Shown piece after piece: positions 56,054 to 64,000 of a DNA stretch of 64,000 nucleotides. The position numbers and the translations under genes were made by a program. This DNA comes from an uncultured Succiniclasticum sp. (GTDB lineage Bacteria > Bacillota > Negativicutes > Acidaminococcales > Acidaminococcaceae): the NCBI GenBank assembly GCA_902801365.1, contig CADCHY010000002.1, positions 56,553 through 120,552 on the forward strand. Reading direction: 5' to 3'. Every line of letters starts with the position of its first letter. The stretch's first letter is position 1. The notes under the pieces were generated by a model. It was given only the letters and a program-made list of their open reading frames with translations, made no database searches and was not told where the DNA came from.

Positions 56054-56102
56054 TGACAAGGCATCGCAAACACGTCAACGATTGTTTGCTCCTGCCTTGC
56101 CA
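56054..56102. repeat. Short repeat hairpin, copy D
   Basis: Outer arms TGACAAGGCA / TGCCTTGCCA (one mismatch) enclose GCAAACA / TGTTTGC (56066-56072 / 56083-56089). The segment TCGCAAACACG..AA.GATTG differs from the short hairpin at 20.4 kb in only three positions. It lies between polA and coaE, as its relative lies between two minus-strand genes. Confidence 0.75.
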
Positions 56103-56111
56103 TTCCAGTAA

Positions 56112-58880
56112 TCATTTCGCACTCGCCCAGTCTTTCCCGTAATTGACTTCTGCCAGCAGCGGTACGTCCAGTTTAAAGGCATTCTGCATCTCAGTCTGCA
56201 CCAAAGCCGCAGCGGCTTCCCGTTCCGCTTCCTTCACTTCCAGCACCAGTTCGTCATGCACCTGCAGCAATACCTGGAAAGAAAGTCCGGACTTCCGCAA
56301 TGCCGCATCCACCCGCAGCATGGCCAGCTTCATGATATCGGCGGCAGTGCCCTGGATTGGCGTATTGATAGCCGTCCGTTCCGCAAAACTGCGCAGGTTA
56401 AAGTTACGGTTGTTGATATCCGGCAGGTAACGGCGGCGCCCCAACAGTGTCGTTACATATCCCTGACTGCGGGCCAGGGCCTTCATCCGTTCCATATATT
56501 CTTTCACGCCTTTGTACCGGGACAGATAATTTTCAATAAACTCACTGGCTTCTTTGCGGCTGCAACCCAGCTGCACCGCCAGCCCGAAATCGCTGATGCC
56601 GTACACGATGCCGAAGTTGACCGCTTTGGCCCGGCCGCGCATTTCATGGGATACCAGATCCAGCGGCACCCCAAACACTTCACTGGCCGTACGGGCATGG
56701 ACATCCTGGTTTTCCCGGAAGGATTCCAGCATCAGGGGATCCTGAGACACATGGGCCAGAATCCGCAGTTCAATCTGGGAATAATCGCAGGACAGGAGCC
56801 AGTCATAGCCTTCCCCGGGGACAAACAGCGCGCGGATCCCGCGGCCGGTTTCCGTGCGGGTGGGAATGTTCTGCAGGTTGGGATCCGTGCTGGACAGGCG
56901 GCCCGTTACCGTGACGGTCTGCTGGAAGTGAGTATGAATTCTTCCTGTCGTCCTGTTGATCAGCGGCTTCAGTCCTTCCAGATAGGTTGAATGAAGTTTT
57001 GCCAGCGCCCGGTACTGCAGGATGGTATCCACCAGAGGATGTTTGCCCCGCAGTTCTTCTAACACCTTTACGTCTGTGGAATAGCCGGTCTTCGTCTTCT
57101 TTACCACAGGCAGTCCCAACTTCTCAAACAGGACCACGCCCAGCTGTTTCGGGGAGTTGGGATTAAAGCCCGGGTCCCCCGCCTGCTCTTTGGCAAGATC
57201 CTCCAGACGGGCCAGTTTCCCTGCCATATCCCTGCTCAGAGCGTCCAGTTTTTTTTCATCCGCCGCGACCCCGGCCAGTTCCATCCTGGCCAGCACGGAA
57301 GCCAGTGGCAGTTCAATCTCCTTATATAACTGCGTAAGTTCTTTATCCACCAGCGCCTGGTTAACCGCCTCCGCCACGCAGACCAGGGTATGACAGTCCG
57401 GTTCCCTGTCCTGACCCAGATAATGCCAGGCAATATCTGCCAACGCGTAACTGCTCCGACCCGGATCATCCAGATAGGCTCCCAGAACAATATCTTCTAT
57501 TATGTTCTGCGGTTCCACACCCTGACAGAAACAGGTCCGGAACACTTCCTTACTGTCTGCCGTGCCCTTGGGATTGGGAGCCTCTGCCAGCCATCCGGTA
57601 AAAGAAGCAAGAGCTTCCGAACCACTTACAAGATATTCCCGGTCCCCGCAAAGCACCCGGGCTGCCGCAAACTGCAGGTGCGGAATCTCCCCGGTTGTTT
57701 CTGTCATGAACCAGACCATAGCGGAAGGATCCGCATCTATTTCTGTAGCCACCTCCTGCCACTGGGCGGCAAAATCAATCTCCTTCACTTGTGCAGCAGG
57801 CACCACCGTTCCAAACAGACTACCCATGCCGTCGTCCGGAACAAGCGCTGTTTCCGGACCGGCATTCCGCGCATTTCTGTTATCTGCCGCAGCAAACAGC
57901 TTTTCCATATTGCCGGCAGCAGCATTACCCGGTACAACACTCTTTACCGCAGGTTTCATGCCCTCTGCCTCTGTTCCGCCTGCCACACCTCTTTCAACGT
58001 CCGAAGCAATGCCCATAATCTGACCGAACTGGTTAAAGAAACCGCGGAATTCCAAATCCGCCATCAATTGCCGGGTTTTTCCTTCCAGCGGTTTAAGGGT
58101 ATAGGCATCCAGTGTCAGGTCCAGCCCCGGCACTTCCGTATAAATCGTGGCCAGTTCTTTGGAAAGCAATGCCTGTTCCTTATTGTTGGCCAGCTTTTCT
58201 TTCAGGCTTTTCCCCTTGACCTCTTCGATATGCGACATTACGTTTTCCACGCTGCCGTATTCCGCAATCAGCTTCAGCGCAGTCTTTGGGCCTACCCCCG
58301 GCACCCCGGGGATATTGTCGGACGTATCTCCCATAAGGCCCTTCAAATCAATGAGCTGCAGCGGAACAAGACCTTCATAATCTTCTGCAAAAGACTCTTT
58401 ATCATATAACTTTATATCGGAAATACCTTTCTTCGTATACATGACCCGGGTACGGTCATCGATAAGCTGCAGTTCATCCCGGTCACCGGTAACAATAAAC
58501 ACTTCCAGACCGGGATCCAGCTTTTTCGCAAAGGTGCCGATAATGTCGTCCGCTTCGTAATCATCCAGCTCCAGGGCAGGGACACCCATGGACCGGAGCA
58601 CCTCCATACACAGGGGGAACTGTTCCTTCAGTTCCGGCGGCGTGGGCTTGCGCTGTCCTTTGTAATCCGCATACAATTTTGTGCGGAAAGTTATTCTTGA
58701 TTTGTCAAAAGCTGCAGCCACCCAACGCGGCTTAACATCCTGCAACAGTTTGTGGAACATGCGCAGGAAACCGTACACGGCGCCGGTGTGCTGCCCTTTC
58801 CGGGTGGTCAGGGGTGGCAGGGCAAAAAAAGCGCGGTGGATGAGGCTGCTTCCGTCAATAACCAAAAATTTATCTGACAT
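56112..58880 (-). CDS. polA: DNA polymerase I, with probably inactive proofreading domain
   Basis: 922 residues. 5' nuclease domain about 1-290 (YKGQRKPTP, GLMGDTSDNIPGVPGVGPKTA in parts). A long low-conservation linker (about 293-365) is followed by the 3'-5' exonuclease-like domain (about 366-535) and the polymerase domain (about 540-922). The polymerase domain has DYSQIELRILAH, RGRAKAVNFGIVYG and VHDELVLEV. The exonuclease motif that should read DxE is MTE at 392-394, so the first metal-binding Asp is missing, as in Bacillus and Taq enzymes. Functions in primer removal and repair. First gene of polA-coaE-lytic transglycosylase. Confidence 0.97.
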   Translation of the reverse strand: MSDKFLVIDGSSLIHRAFFALPPLTTRKGQHTGAVYGFLRMFHKLLQDVKPRWVAAAFDKSRITFRTKLYADYKGQRKPTPPELKEQFPLCMEVLRSMGVPALELDDYEADDIIGTFAKKLDPGLEVFIVTGDRDELQLIDDRTRVMYTKKGISDIKLYDKESFAEDYEGLVPLQLIDLKGLMGDTSDNIPGVPGVGPKTALKLIAEYGSVENVMSHIEEVKGKSLKEKLANNKEQALLSKELATIYTEVPGLDLTLDAYTLKPLEGKTRQLMADLEFRGFFNQFGQIMGIASDVERGVAGGTEAEGMKPAVKSVVPGNAAAGNMEKLFAAADNRNARNAGPETALVPDDGMGSLFGTVVPAAQVKEIDFAAQWQEVATEIDADPSAMVWFMTETTGEIPHLQFAAARVLCGDREYLVSGSEALASFTGWLAEAPNPKGTADSKEVFRTCFCQGVEPQNIIEDIVLGAYLDDPGRSSYALADIAWHYLGQDREPDCHTLVCVAEAVNQALVDKELTQLYKEIELPLASVLARMELAGVAADEKKLDALSRDMAGKLARLEDLAKEQAGDPGFNPNSPKQLGVVLFEKLGLPVVKKTKTGYSTDVKVLEELRGKHPLVDTILQYRALAKLHSTYLEGLKPLINRTTGRIHTHFQQTVTVTGRLSSTDPNLQNIPTRTETGRGIRALFVPGEGYDWLLSCDYSQIELRILAHVSQDPLMLESFRENQDVHARTASEVFGVPLDLVSHEMRGRAKAVNFGIVYGISDFGLAVQLGCSRKEASEFIENYLSRYKGVKEYMERMKALARSQGYVTTLLGRRRYLPDINNRNFNLRSFAERTAINTPIQGTAADIMKLAMLRVDAALRKSGLSFQVLLQVHDELVLEVKEAEREAAAALVQTEMQNAFKLDVPLLAEVNYGKDWASAK

Positions 58881-58994
58881 AGCTTATTCTCCTGACGTGC
58901 ATATTATTCAGTGATTAATTATACCATATTATTATATCTGATATAAAGTGAAATGTGCCGCAGCGGCGTTCCGTCTTTTCCGGCCAACAAAAAA

Positions 58995-59020
58995 ACAGAC
59001 GGCAACCGGCTGCCGCCTGT
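58995..59020 (-). terminator. Terminator of the LapA-type gene
   Basis: ACAGACGGCA / TGCCGCCTGT with a 6-base loop (one G-T-type mismatch), followed on the minus strand by TTTTTTT. It is 55 bases past the LapA-type stop. Confidence 0.7.
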
Positions 59021-59075
59021 TCAGATAAACTCTGCATATCTGTATTACGTTGGGACAATCGAAACCTTGAAACTT

Positions 59076-59468
59076 TTATCTTTTTACGAAGGCATTGAGC
59101 GGACCTGCCGCAGATACCTGCTTCACTGTGGTTTCTGCCGTGGGGGTGGTCGTAGTATCAGCCGGATCCATCACGCCGCCCTGGGCTTTCATCAGCTGCT
59201 CCACCTTGTCACGTAAAATGCGTTTATCGTCTTCCAGCAGGGCAATCTGTTCGTTAAGCTTGCGGGTCTGCCACATGCTGCGCGTTTTGACGGTAAGACC
59301 CCAGACGATCCCCAGCAACAGGCCGCAGATGACGGAGAGCAGCACCACCAGCACCAGATTCAGCTGAAAACTCCACATAAAGAGCGTCAGATCCACCATC
59401 ATGGAGTTCTGGACAGCCAGAATGGCAACCAATACAGCAACAATAGCACTTACGATCATAAACGGCAT
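59076..59468 (-). CDS. LapA family membrane protein
   Basis: 130 residues. Two hydrophobic segments (about 4-25 and 37-60) are followed by a charged helix (about 66-95) with RKLNEQIALLEDDKRIL, then a Thr/Ala-rich tail. The NSMMVDLTLFMWSFQLNLVLVVLLS pattern (in parts, NSMMVDLTLF) is typical of LapA (DUF1049). In E. coli LapA works with LapB in lipopolysaccharide assembly control; outside that lineage the role is unclear. No lapB-like gene is in the window. Confidence 0.82.
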   Translation of the reverse strand: MPFMIVSAIVAVLVAILAVQNSMMVDLTLFMWSFQLNLVLVVLLSVICGLLLGIVWGLTVKTRSMWQTRKLNEQIALLEDDKRILRDKVEQLMKAQGGVMDPADTTTTPTAETTVKQVSAAGPLNAFVKR

Positions 59469-59580
59469 AGCGTCAACCTCTTTCTCTTCTGTATATGTAC
59501 CTGTTTCATTTCATTATCAGGAAAGCAGTATACCCGGTATAGACTGCAGGACCAGACAGAACCGTGCCTGTCCGTTCAGC

Positions 59581-60765
59581 TTACATACACTCTTTAATGG
59601 CTCTGGCCATGCGTTTTACGCCTTCCACGATCTTGTCGTCGGGCATGCAGGAGTAATTGACGCGCAAGCTGCGGTCGGTCTTGTCGTTGGGATAGAAGGC
59701 ATCACCGATTACGGCCGCAACTTTCTGCTCGATGCACTTGTCAAATACCTTGCGGGCGCTGACCCCTTCCGGAACCGTCACCCACAGGAACAGGCCGCCG
59801 TCAGGACGGGTGAATTCCACGCCTTCCGGGAATTCTTCTTCCATGGTCTTCAGAATCAGGTCGCGGCGATGACCGTACAGTTCCACGATTTCCTTCACAT
59901 GGGCATCCAGATCATACGTGTCCATGTAGGCATCAGCCACGCCCTGGTCAAAGTTGGAAGTGTGCAGGTCGGCGCTCTGTTTAATCATTACAAACTTTTC
60001 AACAATCGTATGAGGACCGGCAATCCAGCCTAAACGCAGACCCGGGCAGAAGATTTTGGAGAAGGTGCCCAGGAAAGAAACCAGGCCTTTCGTATCCATA
60101 GACTTCAGGGTAGGGAAGCTTTCGCCTCTGTAACGCAGTTCCCCGTAGGGATTATCTTCGAATACCGGAAGGTCATACTTGTTGATGACTTCAATGAATT
60201 TTTTGCGGCGTTCCAGGCTCCAGCAGATGCCGGTAGGATTCTGGAAGTCGGGAATTACATAGATGAACTTGCATTTCGGGGTGGTAGCCAGGATCTTATC
60301 CAGCTCTTCCGGAATGATGCCTTCCCCGTCAGTGGGAACTTCCTTAAATACGGGCTGGTAAGCATTGAACGCATTCAGCGCGCCCAGGTAGGACGGGCTT
60401 TCGCACAGCACCACGTCGCCGGGGTCCAGGAACAGTTTGCCGGCAAAATCCAGGCACTGCTGGGAACCGGTAGTGATGAGAATATCGTTCATGTCGACCG
60501 GGGTACCGTATTTTTCCGTCATGCGCTTGGCAATCTTTTCCCGCAGGGTGGGACGGCCTTCGGTGGTAGCGTACTGCAGCAGCTTCTGGCCTTCCTTTTC
60601 AACCAGGTCATGTGATACCTGGGCAATCTCTTTTACCGGGAACAGTTCCGGGGCAGGCAGGCCGCCGGCAAAGGAAATAATTTCCGGCCGCGCCGTCAGT
60701 TTCAGTAATTCACGGATCTCAGAAGCCTTCATCCGTTCCATGCGTGATGCAAATTTGTATTCCAT
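59581..60765 (-). CDS. PLP-dependent aminotransferase (2-aminoadipate / MocR-type fold I)
   Basis: 394 residues. The PLP Lys is in GTFSKIFCPGLRLGW (about 230-244). FAGGLPAPELFP near 34-45, TTGSQQCLD and IPDFQNPTG are family blocks of the LysN/2-aminoadipate and valine-pyruvate aminotransferase group. It probably moves amino groups between an amino acid and 2-oxoglutarate. Own promoter at 60801-60829. It lies downstream of glutamate dehydrogenase on the same strand, but a perfect terminator separates the two. Confidence 0.93.
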   Translation of the reverse strand: MEYKFASRMERMKASEIRELLKLTARPEIISFAGGLPAPELFPVKEIAQVSHDLVEKEGQKLLQYATTEGRPTLREKIAKRMTEKYGTPVDMNDILITTGSQQCLDFAGKLFLDPGDVVLCESPSYLGALNAFNAYQPVFKEVPTDGEGIIPEELDKILATTPKCKFIYVIPDFQNPTGICWSLERRKKFIEVINKYDLPVFEDNPYGELRYRGESFPTLKSMDTKGLVSFLGTFSKIFCPGLRLGWIAGPHTIVEKFVMIKQSADLHTSNFDQGVADAYMDTYDLDAHVKEIVELYGHRRDLILKTMEEEFPEGVEFTRPDGGLFLWVTVPEGVSARKVFDKCIEQKVAAVIGDAFYPNDKTDRSLRVNYSCMPDDKIVEGVKRMARAIKECM

Positions 60766-60800
60766 AGTTAGAACCCCCTCTTATTTTTCATATATAAAAA

Positions 60801-60829
60801 ATTTTATCACTTGGGGAAAACAGTGTCAA
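60801..60829 (-). promoter_or_regulatory. Promoter of the aminotransferase
   Basis: Minus strand perfect TTGACA (60829-60824), 17-base spacer, TAAAAT (60806-60801), about 35 bases before the start codon. Confidence 0.8.
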
Positions 60830-60831
60830 AT

Positions 60832-60860
60832 AAAAAACCTGCGCAAAGCGCAGGTTTTTT
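60832..60860 (-). terminator. gdhA terminator
   Basis: Perfect 13-base stem AAAAAACCTGCGC / GCGCAGGTTTTTT with a 3-base loop, 18 bases past the glutamate dehydrogenase stop. It can act on both strands. Confidence 0.9.
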
Positions 60861-60878
60861 GGGGGGCATTTATAACTC

Positions 60879-62120
60879 TTAATACATGCCGCGGAACTTC
60901 ATGGCCACAGCCAGGCGTTTCAGCGCGGAAATGTAAGCGGCTACACGCATGGACACCTTGTACTCCAGGGTCAGATCATGCACTTCTTTGAATGCTTTCA
61001 CCATCATGTCGATCTGGCGGTTCTTTACTTCTTCTTCCGACCAGTAGAAGCGGTACAGGTTCTGTACCCATTCAAAGTAGGAAACGGTTACGCCGCCGCC
61101 GTTGGCCAGGATATCGGGAACCACAAAGATGCCCTTCTTGTCCAGTATCTCGTCTGCTTCCGGAGTGGTGGGTCCGTTGGCGCCTTCGCAGATGATGGCT
61201 GCCTTGATTTTCTTGGCGTTGGCTTTGGTGATCTGGTTCTCCATGGCGCAGGGGAACAGCACGTCTACTTTCTGTTCCAGCACCAGTTCCTTGTCAATGG
61301 GATCTGCATCGGGATAGCCTACTACGCTGTGTCCCTTGCTGGTGGCAGTGTACTCCGCCAGTTTGTAAGGATCGATGCCTTTCTTATTAAAAACAGCGCC
61401 GAATACGTCAGAAATGGCCACGATCTTCATGCCTTCATCAAACGCCAGCTTGGCGGTCCAGCTGCCTACATTGCCGAAGCCCTGTACCGCCGCGGTAGCG
61501 CCTTTTACTTTCATGCCTTTCACTTTCAGGGCTTCCAGGGCAGCCGTCACCACGCCGCGGCCGGTGGCTGCCGTACGTCCCAGGGAGCCGCCTACGGAAA
61601 TATCCTTGCCGGTAATGAAGCCGGGTTCGTACTGGCCTGTAATCTTGCTGTATTCATCCATCATCCAGCCCATGATCTTGGCATTGGTGTTCATATCCGG
61701 AGCCGGGATGTCTTTCTTTTCGCCGATGACGCCGGCAATCTTATCGATGTAACCGCGGGTAAGGGCTTCCAGTTCCCGTTCCGACAGCTTGGTCACATCC
61801 ACAATGATGCCACCCTTGCCGCCACCGTAGGGAAGTCCTGCCACTGCGCACTTGCAGGTCATCCAGAACGCCAGGGTCTTCACTTCGTCCATATTGACTG
61901 CCGTATGGTACCGCACGCCGCCCTTGGCCGGTCCCATAATAGTGCTGTGCTGGCAGCGGTAACCCGTAAACACCTGGACTTTGCCATTATCCATCTTCAC
62001 CGGGATATGGACTTCCGTGGTTTTTTCCGGTACCGCAATGATGGCAGCCGCGCCCGAATCCAGCTTCATCGCCTCAATGGCCTTGTTCAGCGGAATCATT
62101 GATTGTTCGATCAGTCCCAT
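60879..62120 (-). CDS. gdhA: Glutamate dehydrogenase (Glu/Leu/Phe/Val family)
   Basis: 413 residues. The catalytic Lys region PYGGGKGGI is near 106-114, with KGGVRYH near 73-79 and PAPDMNTN near 145-152; the NAD-binding fold has VQGFGNVGSWTA (about 208-219). It interconverts glutamate with 2-oxoglutarate and ammonia. The length and the SGGLGRTAATGRG-like GGSLGRTAATGRG block point to the catabolic hexameric type (GluD/RocG-like). In a glutamate-fermenting anaerobe this would be a central enzyme. Strong promoter, leader of about 140 bases, and its own terminator. Confidence 0.96.
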   Translation of the reverse strand: MGLIEQSMIPLNKAIEAMKLDSGAAAIIAVPEKTTEVHIPVKMDNGKVQVFTGYRCQHSTIMGPAKGGVRYHTAVNMDEVKTLAFWMTCKCAVAGLPYGGGKGGIIVDVTKLSERELEALTRGYIDKIAGVIGEKKDIPAPDMNTNAKIMGWMMDEYSKITGQYEPGFITGKDISVGGSLGRTAATGRGVVTAALEALKVKGMKVKGATAAVQGFGNVGSWTAKLAFDEGMKIVAISDVFGAVFNKKGIDPYKLAEYTATSKGHSVVGYPDADPIDKELVLEQKVDVLFPCAMENQITKANAKKIKAAIICEGANGPTTPEADEILDKKGIFVVPDILANGGGVTVSYFEWVQNLYRFYWSEEEVKNRQIDMMVKAFKEVHDLTLEYKVSMRVAAYISALKRLAVAMKFRGMY

Positions 62121-62261
62121 GATAATCTTCCTCCTTGCATAATAATATTATTCCTTTGATATATTACAATGCAGTCTCAAAAGCTGCACTGACAGAGTCG
62201 CTAAATGTTTTTTACTAAATGCGGCAAACCGTTTAAATGTTGCAACACTTTTTTCAAAAAT

Positions 62262-62290
62262 ATTATAGCACAATACGTAGTAAATGTAAA
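62262..62290 (-). promoter_or_regulatory. Promoter of gdhA
   Basis: Minus strand TTTACA (62290-62285), 17-base spacer, TATAAT (62267-62262). The leader of about 140 bases before gdhA has no motif I can name. Confidence 0.7.
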
Positions 62291-62416
62291 ACAAAACTGT
62301 ATAAAAAGGGCTTTGGGAAAAGTTTCGTTTTTTATAAAATCCGACCCCTTGCCGACCCTATCAGACATGCGGGTTGACAACAATTTTAAAAAAATATTTT
62401 TTTTGCAAAAAAAACA

Positions 62417-62445
62417 TTGTAATCTCAGACTTTTGCATGTATAAT
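62417..62445 (+). promoter_or_regulatory. Promoter of potAB
   Basis: TTGTAA (62417-62422), 17-base spacer, TATAAT (62440-62445). The leader to potA is about 170 bases. Between the two divergent promoters (62291-62416) the sequence is A/T-rich without a recognisable gene. Confidence 0.65.
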
Positions 62446-62618
62446 GCAAGTACAATAAATTAAAAGAATTAAATTGGGTCAGCCTGCCCGAAATTTCAAT
62501 TTCCAAATGGCTTTCCTGCCCGGGGAACGCGGAACAGATAAAAAAGTTCTGTAAATCCCTGACTATTACTTAGCAGAAATTGCTTTTCAGCAGTTTCTCA
62601 GGAAAGGTTGTGATCGCA

Positions 62619-63617
<999 letters not shown>

Positions 63618-63629
63618 AAAGGCGGAGAC

Positions 63630-64000
63630 ATGAAGAACGGTAAATTACTGATTGCTCCTTCGATGCTGTGGCTGGGGATTTTCTTCATCGTTCCCATGCT
63701 CATCGTAGTTGCTGTGTCCTTTGCCGCCCGTACCCCTTACGGTCAGGTGGTTTTCAACTGGAACATCAACAACTACCTGCGTTTCCTGGAGCCCTTATAT
63801 CTTTCCATCTTTGCACAGACCCTGCTGGTAGCCCTGGTCACCACCGTGGTGACCATCCTCATGGGCTACCCGCTGGCCTACTATATCGCCCAGCTGCCCA
63901 AACGCTGGCAGCAGCCGGGGCTGATCCTCTGCATGATTCCTTTCTGGATCAACTTCCTGATCCGCTCCTATGCATGGGTCATCATCCTGCGGGCCCAGGG
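63630..64000 (+). CDS. potB: Spermidine/putrescine ABC transporter permease, 5' part
   Basis: The ATG at 63630 follows GGCGGAG. The first 123 residues are in the window (start MKNGKLLIAPSMLWLGIFF). A first hydrophobic segment (about 7-29) precedes an external loop with FNWNINNYLRFLEPLY, then the permease segments beginning FAQTLLVALVTTVVTILMGY (about 62-81). Matches PotB/PotH-type permeases. The gene is cut by the right window edge and is expected to be followed by potC and potD. Confidence 0.92.
   Translation, partial: MKNGKLLIAPSMLWLGIFFIVPMLIVVAVSFAARTPYGQVVFNWNINNYLRFLEPLYLSIFAQTLLVALVTTVVTILMGYPLAYYIAQLPKRWQQPGLILCMIPFWINFLIRSYAWVIILRAQ

Noticed and set aside
60978..62102. 374-codon open frame on the plus strand
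   Set aside because: Antisense to glutamate dehydrogenase, whose conserved motifs fix the coding strand; no ribosome binding site or promoter.

Overview
The window is a stretch of bacterial chromosome with about 58 protein genes, mostly on the minus strand, and five tRNA genes. I see no insertion sequence, prophage, CRISPR array, rRNA gene or replication origin. The moderate GC content, Gram-positive-type promoters and ribosome binding sites, CIRCE control of groESL, a clustered tsaE-tsaB-rimI-tsaD locus, a separate MetH reactivation protein, a class-3-lipase/GH18 secretome and a strongly equipped glutamate dehydrogenase locus suggest an anaerobic Negativicute. Acidaminococcaceae is my guess; it comes from gene content and was not checked by any search.

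Layout. 0-3 kb: a circularly permuted ATP-grasp / alpha-E / transglutaminase operon that runs off the left edge. 3.2-6.7 kb: a half-size DMT-type membrane protein, a double zinc-ribbon protein, a TIGR04076/MBL-fold pair and a NYN-LOTUS protein. The NYN gene is divergent from an altronate-dehydratase-type (UxaA) enzyme. 8.5-13.3 kb: guaA, a LuxR-type regulator, and groES-groEL with promoter and CIRCE operator. 13.5-18.1 kb: a six-gene operon (amidase, GerMN lipoprotein, tsaE, tsaB, rimI, tsaD). 18.3-24 kb: nnr, acpS, an Ala/Glu-rich protein and clpB. 24.3-28 kb: an RMD1/DUF155-like protein, a CYTH-CHAD protein and a TVP38/VTT membrane protein. 28.1-33 kb: a branched-chain amino-acid ABC transporter (livK-H-M-G-F). 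33.2-37.4 kb: the methionine branch (metF, MetH activation domain, metH). 37.7-41.4 kb: a two-gene DUF3100 membrane system, an M20 amidohydrolase and a DUF3298 protein. 41.6-41.9 kb: tRNA-Asn, -Glu and -Val. 42-51.6 kb: YhcH protein, ABC-F ATPase, desulfoferrodoxin-like protein, secreted lipase, cold-shock protein, cyclophilin, membrane protein, gamma-carbonic anhydrase, MFS transporter and GH18 lipoprotein. 51.6-52 kb: two tRNA-Leu genes. 52-59.5 kb: cstA, polA-coaE-lytic transglycosylase and a LapA protein. 59.6-64 kb: a PLP aminotransferase, glutamate dehydrogenase, and the start of a potAB polyamine transporter.

Metabolic theme: amino acids dominate. There is branched-chain amino-acid import (liv), peptide uptake (cstA), an aminotransferase plus glutamate dehydrogenase for nitrogen flow, a cobalamin-dependent methionine branch, and polyamine import. 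This fits an amino-acid-fermenting gut anaerobe.

The most unusual sequence feature is a family of nested inverted repeats. Two long copies of 170-180 nt lie near 19.9 kb and 44.3 kb in opposite orientation. They share a folded core, but their outer stems are unrelated in sequence and yet each is self-complementary. Two short hairpins, at 20.4 kb and 56.1 kb, correspond to one arm of the long element. A second unusual item is a CIRCE-like operator at 25.4 kb with no heat-shock gene downstream; next to it is a consensus promoter pointing antisense into the RMD1-like gene.
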